Notes under the pieces: model-generated
What the model was told of the DNA's origin: nothing
Databases searched by the model: none
Seen by the model: only the letters and a program-made list of their open reading frames with translations
DNA from: Comamonas kerstersii
GTDB lineage: Bacteria; Pseudomonadota; Gammaproteobacteria; Burkholderiales; Burkholderiaceae_C
Assembly: GCF_008801935.1 (NCBI RefSeq)
Contig: NZ_VZOT01000001.1
Location: 62,001-126,000 of the forward strand
DNA: 64,000 nt
Direction of reading: 5' to 3'
Translations under genes and position numbers: made by a program
In this document: positions 1 to 10,425 of the stretch, in pieces
Layout: every line of letters starts with the position of its first letter
Position numbering within the stretch: position 1 is the first letter of the stretch

Positions 1-1
1 C

Positions 2-733
2 AGCTTTACGCCGGCCGATGCGAGCAAAGAACAGCTGTTCGCATTGCACAAACATCTGGGGATTACGCGCTGCGTGATCGTGCAATCGGCTTGCCATGGT
101 TTTGACAACACGGTGGTAGCCGATGCCATCGCTGCAGGCCAAGGCAACTACCTTGGGATTGCGCTGGTGCCTCCTACAGTCTCAGTCCAAGACTTGAAGC
201 AACTGGCTGATACAGGGTTTCGCGGCATCCGCTTCAACTTCATGCGGCACCTTGATACCGGTGTGACGATTGAGGACGTTGTGGCTCTTACACCGAGGCT
301 GGCTGATCTCGGCATGCACCTGCAGGTGCACTTTGAAAGCCGTTTAGTCCATGCGTTGGCACCTGTGCTGCAGCAAGCCGCTTGTGATGTCGTCGTCGAC
401 CACATGGGCCGTGTAGATGCCAGCCAAGGCATCCAAGGTGAAGACTTTCAAGGCCTGCTGCGCTTGCTCGAGAGTCCGAAGCTCTTTGTCAAAGTCAGCG
501 GCATTGACCGAGTTGACCCGCACGCTCCATACCTGCAAGGCGTTGAACTCGCCCGCACCCTGGTGCAGCACTTCCCGGATCGATGCCTGTGGGGCTCGGA
601 CTGGCCACACCCCAACCACACCCACATCCCGGACGACGGGGTTTTGGTCAGTCAAATTGCTGCCATTGCCCCCACCGACACCGCACTCCAGCGCTTACTG
701 GTCACCAATCCAGAACGCCTCTATCGCTTTTAA
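2..733 (+). CDS. Amidohydrolase, 2-pyrone-4,6-dicarboxylate lactonase-like (5' truncated)
   Basis: The reading frame is open to the left edge of the window, so the N-terminus is missing; 243 residues are visible. The protein looks like a metal-dependent TIM-barrel hydrolase of the amidohydrolase superfamily, close to the lactonases and hydrolases that open pyrone or lactone rings of aromatic breakdown products. The C-terminal signature WGSDWPHP carries the conserved aspartate, and VDHMGR is seen mid-protein. It is the first visible gene of a plus-strand operon with an SDR 15 bases downstream, a Bug binding protein and a carboxymuconolactone-decarboxylase-like protein, which suggests catabolism of an aromatic or cyclic acid. 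The substrate cannot be told from sequence. Confidence 0.8.
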   Translation, partial: SFTPADASKEQLFALHKHLGITRCVIVQSACHGFDNTVVADAIAAGQGNYLGIALVPPTVSVQDLKQLADTGFRGIRFNFMRHLDTGVTIEDVVALTPRLADLGMHLQVHFESRLVHALAPVLQQAACDVVVDHMGRVDASQGIQGEDFQGLLRLLESPKLFVKVSGIDRVDPHAPYLQGVELARTLVQHFPDRCLWGSDWPHPNHTHIPDDGVLVSQIAAIAPTDTALQRLLVTNPERLYRF

Positions 734-748
734 CGTAGGTATCCACAT

Positions 749-1582
749 ATGCCCATCTTCAATGAACACACACCTGTGAACCCCCAGGGCCGTCTGGCTG
801 GCAAAGTTGCCTTCATCACCGGGGCTGGCTCTGTCGGCGATGGCTGGGGCAATGGCCGCGCTACAGCCCTGCGTTTTGCCCAAGAAGGCGCTGTAGTCTG
901 GGGTGTCGATATCAACCAGGAGGCGCTGCCAAACACAGCGGATCTGATTGCCCGTGCAGGCGGACTCTTCCACGCAGGGTATTGCAACGTCATGGAGGCA
1001 CCATCGGTTGCCGCATCCATTCTCGAATGCCAGCAAAAACTGGGGCGCATCGACATTTTGGTCAACAACGTCGGCGGCTCCGCCAAAGGTGGTCCAGTCG
1101 ACATGGATGAATCGGTGTGGGACACCCAAATTGACTACAACCTCAAAAGCGTATTTTTAACTTGCAAACATGTGCTGCCCATCATGCAAGCCCAGCAAGG
1201 CGGAAGCATTGTCAATATTGCGTCCACTTCTGGAACACGGTGGACCGGTGCAGCACAAATTGCCTATGCCTCCTCCAAAGCAGGAGTGATCCATTTTTCC
1301 AAAGTGCTGGCCGTTCAGTACGCCCACGACAACATTCGCGTCAACACCGTCATTCCCGGCCAGCTGCACACCCCAATGGTTTCCGTACGCCTTGCGGCCC
1401 AAAGAGCCGACGGGGATGTGGATGCTTTGCTCAAGCAGCGCCAAGCGCGCATTCCCATGCCCTTCATGGGTGATGGCCGCGACACGGCCAACGCAGCACT
1501 TTTTTTTGCTTCCGATGAATCTCGATTTGTCACCGGCGCCGACTTGGTCGTCGACGGTGGCATGACCGCCCGCTGCGCCTAA
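749..1582 (+). CDS. SDR family NAD(P)-dependent oxidoreductase
   Basis: This 277-residue short-chain dehydrogenase has an N-terminal nucleotide-binding motif TGAGSVGDGWGNG near residue 24. That loop is longer than the usual TGxxxGxG. It also has NNVGG at 106-110 and the catalytic YASSK (Tyr173, Lys177), with NIAST providing the serine. The C-terminus ends in the usual DGG segment (VVDGGMTARCA). It lies 15 bases after the amidohydrolase and 21 bases before the Bug gene, so it is almost certainly co-transcribed and probably oxidises or reduces an intermediate of the same pathway. The substrate is unknown. Confidence 0.85.
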   Translation: MPIFNEHTPVNPQGRLAGKVAFITGAGSVGDGWGNGRATALRFAQEGAVVWGVDINQEALPNTADLIARAGGLFHAGYCNVMEAPSVAASILECQQKLGRIDILVNNVGGSAKGGPVDMDESVWDTQIDYNLKSVFLTCKHVLPIMQAQQGGSIVNIASTSGTRWTGAAQIAYASSKAGVIHFSKVLAVQYAHDNIRVNTVIPGQLHTPMVSVRLAAQRADGDVDALLKQRQARIPMPFMGDGRDTANAALFFASDESRFVTGADLVVDGGMTARCA

Positions 1583-1603
1583 CTTACACAACAAGGAGAC
1601 AAC

Positions 1604-2596
1604 ATGTCAGGCAAAAAATTTCAACGCTTCGCTACCCGCCATCTGCAAAAAATCTCGGTTGCCGCCGCCCTGCTGACCGCAGCGTCAAGCGGCTGGGCAC
1701 AGCAAGACATTACCAAGATCATCGTCGCCTTCCCTCCTGGGGGCCCTGTAGATTTTGTCGCCCGCACTGTCTCGGAGCAACTGGGCAAAGAACTGGGACA
1801 TACCGTCCTGATTGAAAACAAGCCGGGTGCCAACGGCGCCATCGCTGCGGACACCCTGCTACGCTCTCCCGCCGATGGCAAAACGCTGTGGATCACCAGC
1901 GTGGGAGCTGTCGCGATCAACCCTGCCCTGTACCCTAAGCTGCCCTACCAGCCCTTGACAGACTTGGTACCCGTTTCTTTGGCCGTTAACAATGTGGAAA
2001 TGCTGGTCGTCAACAGCAAATCGCCTTTCAGCAACGGTCGAGACCTGGTTGAAGCAGCACGCAAAAACCCTGGTCGCCCCATCACCATGGCATCGTCCGG
2101 AACAGGCAGCGTCCCACATTTAGCCATGGAGCTGCTCAATGAAAGCGCCAATATTCAAATGATGCACATTCCCTACAAAGGTGCAGCGCCAGCCATTACG
2201 GACGTGATTGCTGGTCACGTCGATGGATTTTTTGGTGATATCCCTGGCCTGATTGGTCACATTCAAGCGGGCAAGCTCAAACCTATTGCAATCGCTGCCC
2301 CCAAGCGCCACCCGCGCTTTCCGGAAGTGCCCACCTATACCGAACTGGGTTATCCCGGTGTCGACTCCGACAACTGGTATGGCTTTTTCGCTGCCAAAGG
2401 CACCGCCCCTGAAGACGTTTCCCGTCTGAGCCAGGCTTTGCACCGGGCCTTGCATCACCCCACCGTCAAGGAGCGACTGGAAGCTTCGGGCGCAGAAGTC
2501 GCTGGCAGCGCGCCCGATGAGCTGCGCAAGGTGCTGGAAGCCGACACGAAAAAGTGGAGTGCTGTGATTAAAAAGAACAACATCACGGCCAATTAA
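1604..2596 (+). CDS. Bug/TctC family periplasmic substrate-binding protein
   Basis: The protein has 330 residues with a cleavable signal peptide ending near GWA-QQD (about residue 33). The Bug hallmarks follow: the first strand and loop FPPGGPVDF, then IENKPGANG near residue 71. These proteins bind carboxylates in the periplasm, normally for a TctAB tripartite transporter, but no TctA or TctB gene is nearby. The ribosome binding site AAGGAGAC is close to the ATG. Its place in the operon suggests it captures the acid degraded by the flanking enzymes. Confidence 0.88.
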   Translation: MSGKKFQRFATRHLQKISVAAALLTAASSGWAQQDITKIIVAFPPGGPVDFVARTVSEQLGKELGHTVLIENKPGANGAIAADTLLRSPADGKTLWITSVGAVAINPALYPKLPYQPLTDLVPVSLAVNNVEMLVVNSKSPFSNGRDLVEAARKNPGRPITMASSGTGSVPHLAMELLNESANIQMMHIPYKGAAPAITDVIAGHVDGFFGDIPGLIGHIQAGKLKPIAIAAPKRHPRFPEVPTYTELGYPGVDSDNWYGFFAAKGTAPEDVSRLSQALHRALHHPTVKERLEASGAEVAGSAPDELRKVLEADTKKWSAVIKKNNITAN

Positions 2597-2728
2597 TTCA
2601 CCCTCCACGCAGACACCGCTGGTGCCACTGCACCCGCTATGTTTGGATTGACCAAGGCTCGCCTTTCAGCACCCTCGCCGCGGGACTGGCCTTGGTCGCC
2701 CGACCACCCCTCCAATGCTTTCCTCATC

Positions 2729-3247
2729 ATGCGCATTCAGCCCATCACCCCTGGCACACAACCCGAGCTTGTGACGCTTGAAGCAGCCATTCAAGCCGCC
2801 AGAGGCCGTATCTCCCCGCTTTACCAAGTGTTGCTGCACAGCCCAGCCATCGCCCACGGCTGGGAGCAGATGCTGTCAGCGGTTCGCAACCACAGCAGTT
2901 TGGAAGCCGGACTCAGAGAGCTGGTCATCCTGCGCGTGGCTGTTCTCAACCATGCCAATTACGAGTTTGAGGCACATATTCCGCATGCGCTCAAAGCAGG
3001 CATCACACAAGCAGCGATCAAGGCAACACGGATCTGTCCCCTCCCTGCGGGCGCCCCCTGGAGCCTGCGGGAGCGACTGGCCCTGGAGGCGACCGATGCC
3101 CTCACGCGCGAACTTCACATCCGTGACGAAGCTTTTGCACAGCTTCAGGTGCACTTTTCTGCGCAAGAGCAGGTGGAGCTTTTTGCCACGATTGGCGCCT
3201 ACAACATGGTCTCTCGTTTCTTGAATGCCTTCCAGATTGGACACTGA
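2729..3247 (+). CDS. Carboxymuconolactone decarboxylase / AhpD-like family protein
   Basis: The segment ELVILRVAVLNHANYEFEAH followed by PHALKAG matches the carboxymuconolactone decarboxylase fold, with YEFEAH in place of the common YEWxxH. The chosen ATG gives 172 residues (MRIQPI). An in-frame ATG at 2639 would add 30 residues that lack family similarity. It is the fourth gene of the plus-strand operon, after a 132-base gap. The family includes true decarboxylases and peroxidase-like members. The CxxC of AhpD peroxidases is absent, so a lactone or decarboxylase-like role fits better. Confidence 0.75.
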   Translation: MRIQPITPGTQPELVTLEAAIQAARGRISPLYQVLLHSPAIAHGWEQMLSAVRNHSSLEAGLRELVILRVAVLNHANYEFEAHIPHALKAGITQAAIKATRICPLPAGAPWSLRERLALEATDALTRELHIRDEAFAQLQVHFSAQEQVELFATIGAYNMVSRFLNAFQIGH

Positions 3248-3251
3248 AAGC

Positions 3252-3848
3252 ATGCCAGACTCAGATTTTTCAACCGATGCGCTCTTGTTGCAATTTGTCG
3301 CCGAAGCTGCCAGCGCCAAGCACATGGCCAAGACACTGCACCGCCAGCTGCAAACCCTCTTGCCTGCATCCACCTTGGGGCCTGTGGCACGAAGCGCCGA
3401 GGGCATGGTGTACGCCTACATCACACTCCCTCAGCCACAGCGCCTGGATACTGCACAGCACGATCAGCTGCAAAAAATGGCTTGCGAAATTCAGGCCGAT
3501 GCCGCTGTGTCACGCCTTGAACAAGTGATGCACCTACAAAGCCCGACGAGCACCCCACCCCAAGCCCATTACGTGGTTGAAATGGACCCCGAAACAGGCT
3601 GGAAGCAGGAGTTGTTTGACTGGTATGACACAGAGCACCTGCCAGGCCTGGCATCGGTGCCGGGCACCCAGCAAGCCTGGCGTTATCTGAACCACGACCA
3701 CGGCCCGCTTTCACTGGCGTGCTACCACCTCAGCTCGGAAGCCGTTTTAGGTTGCCCTGCCTGGCTTGCGGTCAGAGGCACGGCATGGAGCAGCCGCGTA
3801 CGCCCTCACTTCACCAACACCAAGCGCACCATGTTCACCCTCCTCTAA
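3252..3848 (+). CDS. Hypothetical protein with possible dimeric alpha/beta-barrel C-terminal half
   Basis: The protein has 198 residues and starts 4 bases after the preceding stop, so it is likely translationally coupled. The C-terminal half (about 110-198) contains FDWYDTEHLPGLASVPG, which resembles the W-Y-x-x-EHLP motif of ferredoxin-like dimeric barrel proteins (EthD/Dabb-like) found in catabolic operons. The N-terminal half has no recognisable motif. A longer in-frame start at 3225 would overlap the upstream gene and is less likely. Function is unknown; by position it belongs to the same pathway as the SDR and amidohydrolase. Confidence 0.6.
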   Translation: MPDSDFSTDALLLQFVAEAASAKHMAKTLHRQLQTLLPASTLGPVARSAEGMVYAYITLPQPQRLDTAQHDQLQKMACEIQADAAVSRLEQVMHLQSPTSTPPQAHYVVEMDPETGWKQELFDWYDTEHLPGLASVPGTQQAWRYLNHDHGPLSLACYHLSSEAVLGCPAWLAVRGTAWSSRVRPHFTNTKRTMFTLL

Positions 3849-3932
3849 CGCCTTGTGGCCTACGTGCCCCCAGGAAGCCGCCACCCCCAACAAGGCAAAG
3901 CCCTAGTGACACCTTGCGCCATATCGCAGAAC

Positions 3933-4397
3933 ATGCGGCCCATGCCCATGCCCATGTTTGTTGACACCTCCCCGCCCGGCCACTGCATCTTCTGCAAGAT
4001 CGTGGCAGGTGAAATCCCTGCCGCCAAGGTCTATGAAGATGAACTGACCATTGCCTTTATGGACATTGGTCAGGTCAATCCCGGTCATGTACTGGTAGCC
4101 AGCAAGCGCCATGCAATCACGGTGCTGGAGCTCACGCCTGAAGAAGCGGCCGCCGTGATGCAGACCGCACAGCGCATTGCGCAGGCGGCGCAGCAGGCCT
4201 TCGCGCCCGATGGGATCACGCTGTTTCAGGCCAATGGCGCTGCGGGTGGGCAGACGGTGTTCCACTTTCACATGCATGTGCTGCCGCGCCATGAGGGTGA
4301 TGGTGTGGAGCTGGCCTGGCCCCGCAAGGAGCCTGCCGTGCAGTTGCTGCAAGGCTATGCGGACAAGCTGCGTGCCGCACTGTCAACCTTGGTATAG
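3933..4397 (+). CDS. HIT family hydrolase
   Basis: The histidine-triad signature HFHMHVLPRH lies near the C-terminus, and the N-terminal CIFCKIVAGEIPAAKVYED block is typical of bacterial HIT proteins. These hydrolyse nucleotidyl-phosphoramidates or AMP conjugates in the cytoplasm. Several ATGs cluster at 3933, 3942, 3948 and 3954 (MRPMPMPMF), so the exact start is uncertain; the chosen one gives 154 residues. It is followed by a hairpin repeat that separates it from the convergent deaminase gene. Confidence 0.88.
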   Translation: MRPMPMPMFVDTSPPGHCIFCKIVAGEIPAAKVYEDELTIAFMDIGQVNPGHVLVASKRHAITVLELTPEEAAAVMQTAQRIAQAAQQAFAPDGITLFQANGAAGGQTVFHFHMHVLPRHEGDGVELAWPRKEPAVQLLQGYADKLRAALSTLV

Positions 4398-4401
4398 CTA
4401 T

Positions 4402-4499
4402 CAATAAAAAAGCGGCTAGCGCTAGAAAAATAAGGATTTCAGATAGATAAGTATCTGAAATCCAGCAAATACAAGCGCTGGCAGCTCTATTTTTTATAA
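4402..4499. repeat. Dispersed hairpin repeat, copy 1 (HIT/deaminase junction)
   Basis: The outer arms are AGCGGCTAGCGCTAG on the left and CAAGCGCTGGCAGCT on the right. They enclose a perfect 12-bp inner stem, GGATTTCAGATA (4434-4445) with its complement at 4452-4463. It sits between two convergent genes and is flanked by A and T runs, so it could end transcription from both sides. Related copies are at 23.8, 26.0, 34.2, 36.1 and 54.0 kb. Confidence 0.75.
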
Positions 4500-6843
<2,344 letters not shown>

Positions 6844-7063
6844 AGTTCTTCCTTTAAAGGGAATCAGGGAAAAGCAAACCACTGCAGCAATACCCGCGCC
6901 AGTTTGTGCCGGATCGCAGCAACCGCTTACATCAATGGTTGCACACTTTGGAGATCCGAAACATCAAGCTGGCATCGTCAGGCGCTGCTGCCACAAAAAC
7001 TATCGGTGGAGATGACCCCGGGGCCATCCGGCTGCACGCGGTACGGGCTGCGCAAGCACCGCG

Positions 7064-7071
7064 TGTATACA
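7064..7071. promoter_or_regulatory. Possible purine-regulon operator, site 5 (upstream of BMP copy 1)
   Basis: The palindrome TGTATACA lies within CGCGTGTATACACC in the 319-base gap between the two BMP genes. It shares the GTATAC core of five other sites, but its flanks match less well and it is about 220 bases from the start codon. The rest of the gap holds two hairpins and no gene. Confidence 0.4.
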
Positions 7072-7085
7072 CCAGATCGCATGCA

Positions 7086-7116
7086 GCAAAAAGGCCTCCG
7101 GTGGTCAGAGGCCTTT
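7086..7116 (-). terminator. Terminator after second BMP gene
   Basis: The stem AAAGGCCTC/GAGGCCTTT with a 9-base loop is followed on the minus strand by a run of T. A second hairpin, GCAGGCGC/GCGCCTGC at 7126-7146, lies between it and the stop codon. Confidence 0.8.
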
Positions 7117-7162
7117 GACTGACGTGCAGGCGCGTCATGCGCCTGCAGGTGGTCATGCGTAA

Positions 7163-8320
7163 TTAGTTACCAGTGCCTGGCACGTTGCCTTCAACGCCAT
7201 CCACATAGAACTTGATGCTGGTGATGAAAGGCAGATCAGCCACCTGACCGTCGGCCAGAAGTTCATTGCCCTTGTTGTCCTTGATGGGGCCCTTCCAGAT
7301 CTGGAAGGTGCCGTCCTTCAGGCCCTGGCGCACCTGGGCAACCTTGTCCTTGATTTCCTGAGGCACTTCTTCGCTGATCTTGACCAGATCAATCGCGCCT
7401 TCCTTCACGCCCCACCAGAAGTTCTGGCCGTTCTCCACCTTGCCGTTCAGTGCGTCCTCGGTCACCTTGATGTAGTAAGGCGACCAGTCGATCACGGCCG
7501 AGCCCAGGTGTGCCTTGGGGCCGAAGGCGCTCATGTCGCCATCCTTGCCAAAGGCATACACACCGCGCTCTTCGGCCGTCTTCATCACCGCAGGCGAGTT
7601 GGTGTTCTGATAGAGCACGTCCACGCCGCCGTTGATCAGGCTGGTGGCAGCTTCAGCTTCCTTGGGGGGGCTGAACCATTCGTTCACCCAGACCACCTTG
7701 GCCTTGATGTCAGGGTCCACGCTTTGCGCACCCAGCACAAAGGAGTTGATGTTGCGCACCACTTCAGGGATTGGCACGGAAGCCACGACACCAATGGTCT
7801 TGGTCTTGGTCATGCCACCAGCCACGATACCGGCCAGGTAGGCGCCTTCGAAGGTCTTGGTGTCGTAGGTCGCGCTGTTAGGTGCCTGCTTGTAGCCCGT
7901 AGCGTGCTGGAAATTCACCTCAGGCAGGTCAGCCGCAGCCTTTTGCACAAACTCCTGATAGCCGAAGCTGGTGGCAAACAGCAGCTTGTTGCCCTGAGCG
8001 GCCAGGTCGCGCATCACACGCTCTGCATCGGGGCCCTCGGCCACGCTCTCCACGAATGTGGTTTCCACCTTATCGCCAAACTTGTCCTGCACCGCCTTGC
8101 GGCCCAGATCGTGCTGGTAGGTCCAGCCGCCATCACCGATGGGGCTCACATACACAAAACCAATCTTCAGGGGATCTGCAGCGGCTGGTGCTTCAGCGGC
8201 TGGGACGGCTGCAGGCGCAGGGGCAGCTTCTTCTTTCTTGCCACAGGCGGACAAAGTAGCGATCGAGATGGCCGACAAAGCGACCATCTTCAGCACAGTG
8301 CGTTTATGCAGTTTGGACAT
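7163..8320 (-). CDS. BMP family lipoprotein, nucleoside/nucleobase ABC transporter binding protein (copy 2)
   Basis: The protein has 385 residues, MSKLHKRTV at the N-terminus and a lipobox LSAC-G. The order is signal peptide, Ala/Pro-rich spacer, then the BMP domain. Large blocks are shared with the neighbouring copy 1, for example WFSPPKE and SLINGG, so the pair arose by tandem duplication and diverged. It follows the ATPase and permease genes on the same strand, separated by a terminator. It can be co-expressed by read-through or have its own promoter, as is common for abundant binding proteins. Confidence 0.9.
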   Translation of the reverse strand: MSKLHKRTVLKMVALSAISIATLSACGKKEEAAPAPAAVPAAEAPAAADPLKIGFVYVSPIGDGGWTYQHDLGRKAVQDKFGDKVETTFVESVAEGPDAERVMRDLAAQGNKLLFATSFGYQEFVQKAAADLPEVNFQHATGYKQAPNSATYDTKTFEGAYLAGIVAGGMTKTKTIGVVASVPIPEVVRNINSFVLGAQSVDPDIKAKVVWVNEWFSPPKEAEAATSLINGGVDVLYQNTNSPAVMKTAEERGVYAFGKDGDMSAFGPKAHLGSAVIDWSPYYIKVTEDALNGKVENGQNFWWGVKEGAIDLVKISEEVPQEIKDKVAQVRQGLKDGTFQIWKGPIKDNKGNELLADGQVADLPFITSIKFYVDGVEGNVPGTGN

Positions 8321-8339
8321 GCGTAGTTCCTCGACAGGG

Positions 8340-8369
8340 TAAAAAAAAGGCGTGCCACCTTGGCTCGCC
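8340..8369 (-). terminator. Terminator between permease and BMP copy 2
   Basis: An 8-bp stem with one mismatch (GGCGAGCC/GGCACGCC on the minus strand) is followed by eight T. A second inverted repeat, GCTACCC/GGGTAGC at 8379-8402, lies between it and the permease stop. Confidence 0.7.
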
Positions 8370-8422
8370 TTACGCTTCGCTACCCCACGGCGACAGGGTA
8401 GCTGCTTCTTGGGTCATGGCTC

Positions 8423-9343
8423 TTACGAGCCTGGATAAAAAGGCTTTCCTAAGGATGCCGGCATATTGGCGCGAATCCATGCGGGATTGCGAGAAATCAG
8501 CACCAGCACCACGATGGTCGCCACATAAGGCAACATGCTGAGCAACTGGCTGGCGATGTGCACGCCCGTTGCCTGCAGGTGAAACTGCAGCATGGTAACG
8601 CCGCCAAACAGGTAGGCACCCAGCAAAATGCGTGCGGGCCTCCACGTTGCAAACGTGGTCAGCGCCAGCGCAATCCAGCCACGGCCAGCGACCATGCCTT
8701 CCACCCACAGCGGGGTGTAGACGGTAGACACATAGGCACCGGCCAGACCGCACAGCGCACCACCGGCCATGACGGCCCCAAGGCGAATCATGCGCACGTT
8801 GTAGCCCAGGGCGTGGGCGGATTCCGGCGACTCACCCACGGAGCGCAGAATCAAGCCCGCGCGTGTGCGGTACAGGAAGTACACCAGCAGCACAGCAATG
8901 ATGATGGTGCCGTACACCAGCGGGTGCAGACGGAACAGCGCAGGGCCCACCACGGGCAGATCTGCGAGGAAAGGAATGTCGTACTTGGGCGACTCAGGCA
9001 GCTTGGCCTGCACATAGTTCAGCCCCGCAAAGGCCGAGAAACCTGCGCCAAACAGACTCAGCGCCAGGCCCGTGGCCGACTGGTTGGTGTTGAGCCAGAT
9101 CACCAGCACGCCAAAGATGGCGGCCAGCAGCGCACCGGCCCCCATGCCCGCCAGAAAGCCGATCCAGGTGCTGCCTGTGTGTACGGTGGCGGCAAAGCCC
9201 GCCAGCGCAGCGCACAGCATCATGCCTTCAGCACCCAGGTTGATGACACCTGCGCGTTCATTGATCAGCAGCCCCAGCGCAGCCAGCGCCAGCACCGTAC
9301 CTGCACTCAGGGTCGAGGCAAAGAGCAATGCGTATGCATCCAT
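8423..9343 (-). CDS. ABC transporter permease, BMP/nucleoside type (second permease)
   Basis: This 306-residue integral membrane protein is almost entirely hydrophobic. The segment NLGAEGMMLCAALAGF matches the branched-chain/sugar-type permease family used by nucleoside transporters of the NupQ/YufQ class. Its start codon overlaps the stop of the preceding permease (TAATG at 9341-9345), which indicates translational coupling. With the ATPase and the other permease it forms the inner-membrane part of an importer for purine nucleosides or bases. Confidence 0.9.
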   Translation of the reverse strand: MDAYALLFASTLSAGTVLALAALGLLINERAGVINLGAEGMMLCAALAGFAATVHTGSTWIGFLAGMGAGALLAAIFGVLVIWLNTNQSATGLALSLFGAGFSAFAGLNYVQAKLPESPKYDIPFLADLPVVGPALFRLHPLVYGTIIIAVLLVYFLYRTRAGLILRSVGESPESAHALGYNVRMIRLGAVMAGGALCGLAGAYVSTVYTPLWVEGMVAGRGWIALALTTFATWRPARILLGAYLFGGVTMLQFHLQATGVHIASQLLSMLPYVATIVVLVLISRNPAWIRANMPASLGKPFYPGS

Positions 9344-10425
9344 TACTTTGCTCCCTTCACGGCAGGCTTGCCTGCAATCCAGCGCACGCGGTACGCGATC
9401 AGGGTGTCACAGGCCAGCAGCGTAAACAGCAGCAGACCCTGGAACACGCCAGTCAGAGACTTGGGCAGGCCCAGGCGCGACTGCGCCAGTTCACCGCCGA
9501 TATAGAACATGCTCATCAAAATGGCCGAGAAGATCATGCCCACGGGGTGCAGACGCCCCACAAAGGCAACGATGATGGCCGCAAAGCCGTAGCCTGCGGG
9601 AACATAAGGGGTCAGCTGGCCAATGGGGCCCGCCACTTCCAGCGCACCTGCCAGACCGGCGGCGCCACCGGAGATCAGCAGTGCCGTCCACAGCGCGCGG
9701 CGCGAAGAGAAACCTGCATAGCGTGCCGCAGCGGGGGCAATGCCACCCACCTGCTGTGCAAAGCCTGCCTTGGTGCGGAACAGGAAGATCCACAGTGCCA
9801 CCACACCCAGCAGTGCCAGCAGCGTGCCGATGTGAACGCGGGTACCTGCAATCAGCTTGGGAATCTGCGTGACAGACTCAAAGGTCTTGGACTGGGGGAA
9901 GTTGTAGCCCATGGGGTCCTTCCAGGGACCGTAGACCAGATAGCCCAGCACCAGCGTGCCGATATAGACCAGCATCAGGCTGACCAGAATCTCATTCGCG
10001 TTGAACTTGTCACGCAGAAAGGCCACGATGCCCGCCCAGAACATGCCGCCCAGCACACCGGCGAGCAAGATGGCAGGAACAATCCAGGGGCCTGTGTTCT
10101 GGTCTGCCAGCAGCGCCACACCACCGGCCGTGACGGCACCAATCACAAACTGGCCTTCGGCACCAATGTTCCAGATGTTGGAGCGGAAACACACGGACAG
10201 GCCCAGCGCGATCAGCAGCAGCGGCGTGGCCTTCATCACCAGCTCACCCAGGGCGTAGCTGGTCTTGATGGGTTCCCAGAAGAAGGCCTGCAGGCCACGC
10301 ACTGGGTCCTTGCCCAGCATGACGAACAGACACATGCCCACGGCCACCGTGATCAGCAGAGCCAGAATGGGGGCACCATAGGTCCAGAATTTGGAGACCT
10401 GTGGGCGCGGTTCAAGCTTAAACAT
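9343..10425 (-). CDS. ABC transporter permease, BMP/nucleoside type (first permease)
   Basis: This 360-residue multi-spanning membrane protein begins at MFKLEPRPQ. The typical segment WNIGAEGQFVIGAV marks it as a NupP/YufP-class permease. It overlaps the end of the ATPase gene by 8 bases and the start of the second permease by one base of a TAATG. A longer in-frame start at 10491 lies well inside the ATPase gene and is unlikely. Confidence 0.9.
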   Translation of the reverse strand: MFKLEPRPQVSKFWTYGAPILALLITVAVGMCLFVMLGKDPVRGLQAFFWEPIKTSYALGELVMKATPLLLIALGLSVCFRSNIWNIGAEGQFVIGAVTAGGVALLADQNTGPWIVPAILLAGVLGGMFWAGIVAFLRDKFNANEILVSLMLVYIGTLVLGYLVYGPWKDPMGYNFPQSKTFESVTQIPKLIAGTRVHIGTLLALLGVVALWIFLFRTKAGFAQQVGGIAPAAARYAGFSSRRALWTALLISGGAAGLAGALEVAGPIGQLTPYVPAGYGFAAIIVAFVGRLHPVGMIFSAILMSMFYIGGELAQSRLGLPKSLTGVFQGLLLFTLLACDTLIAYRVRWIAGKPAVKGAK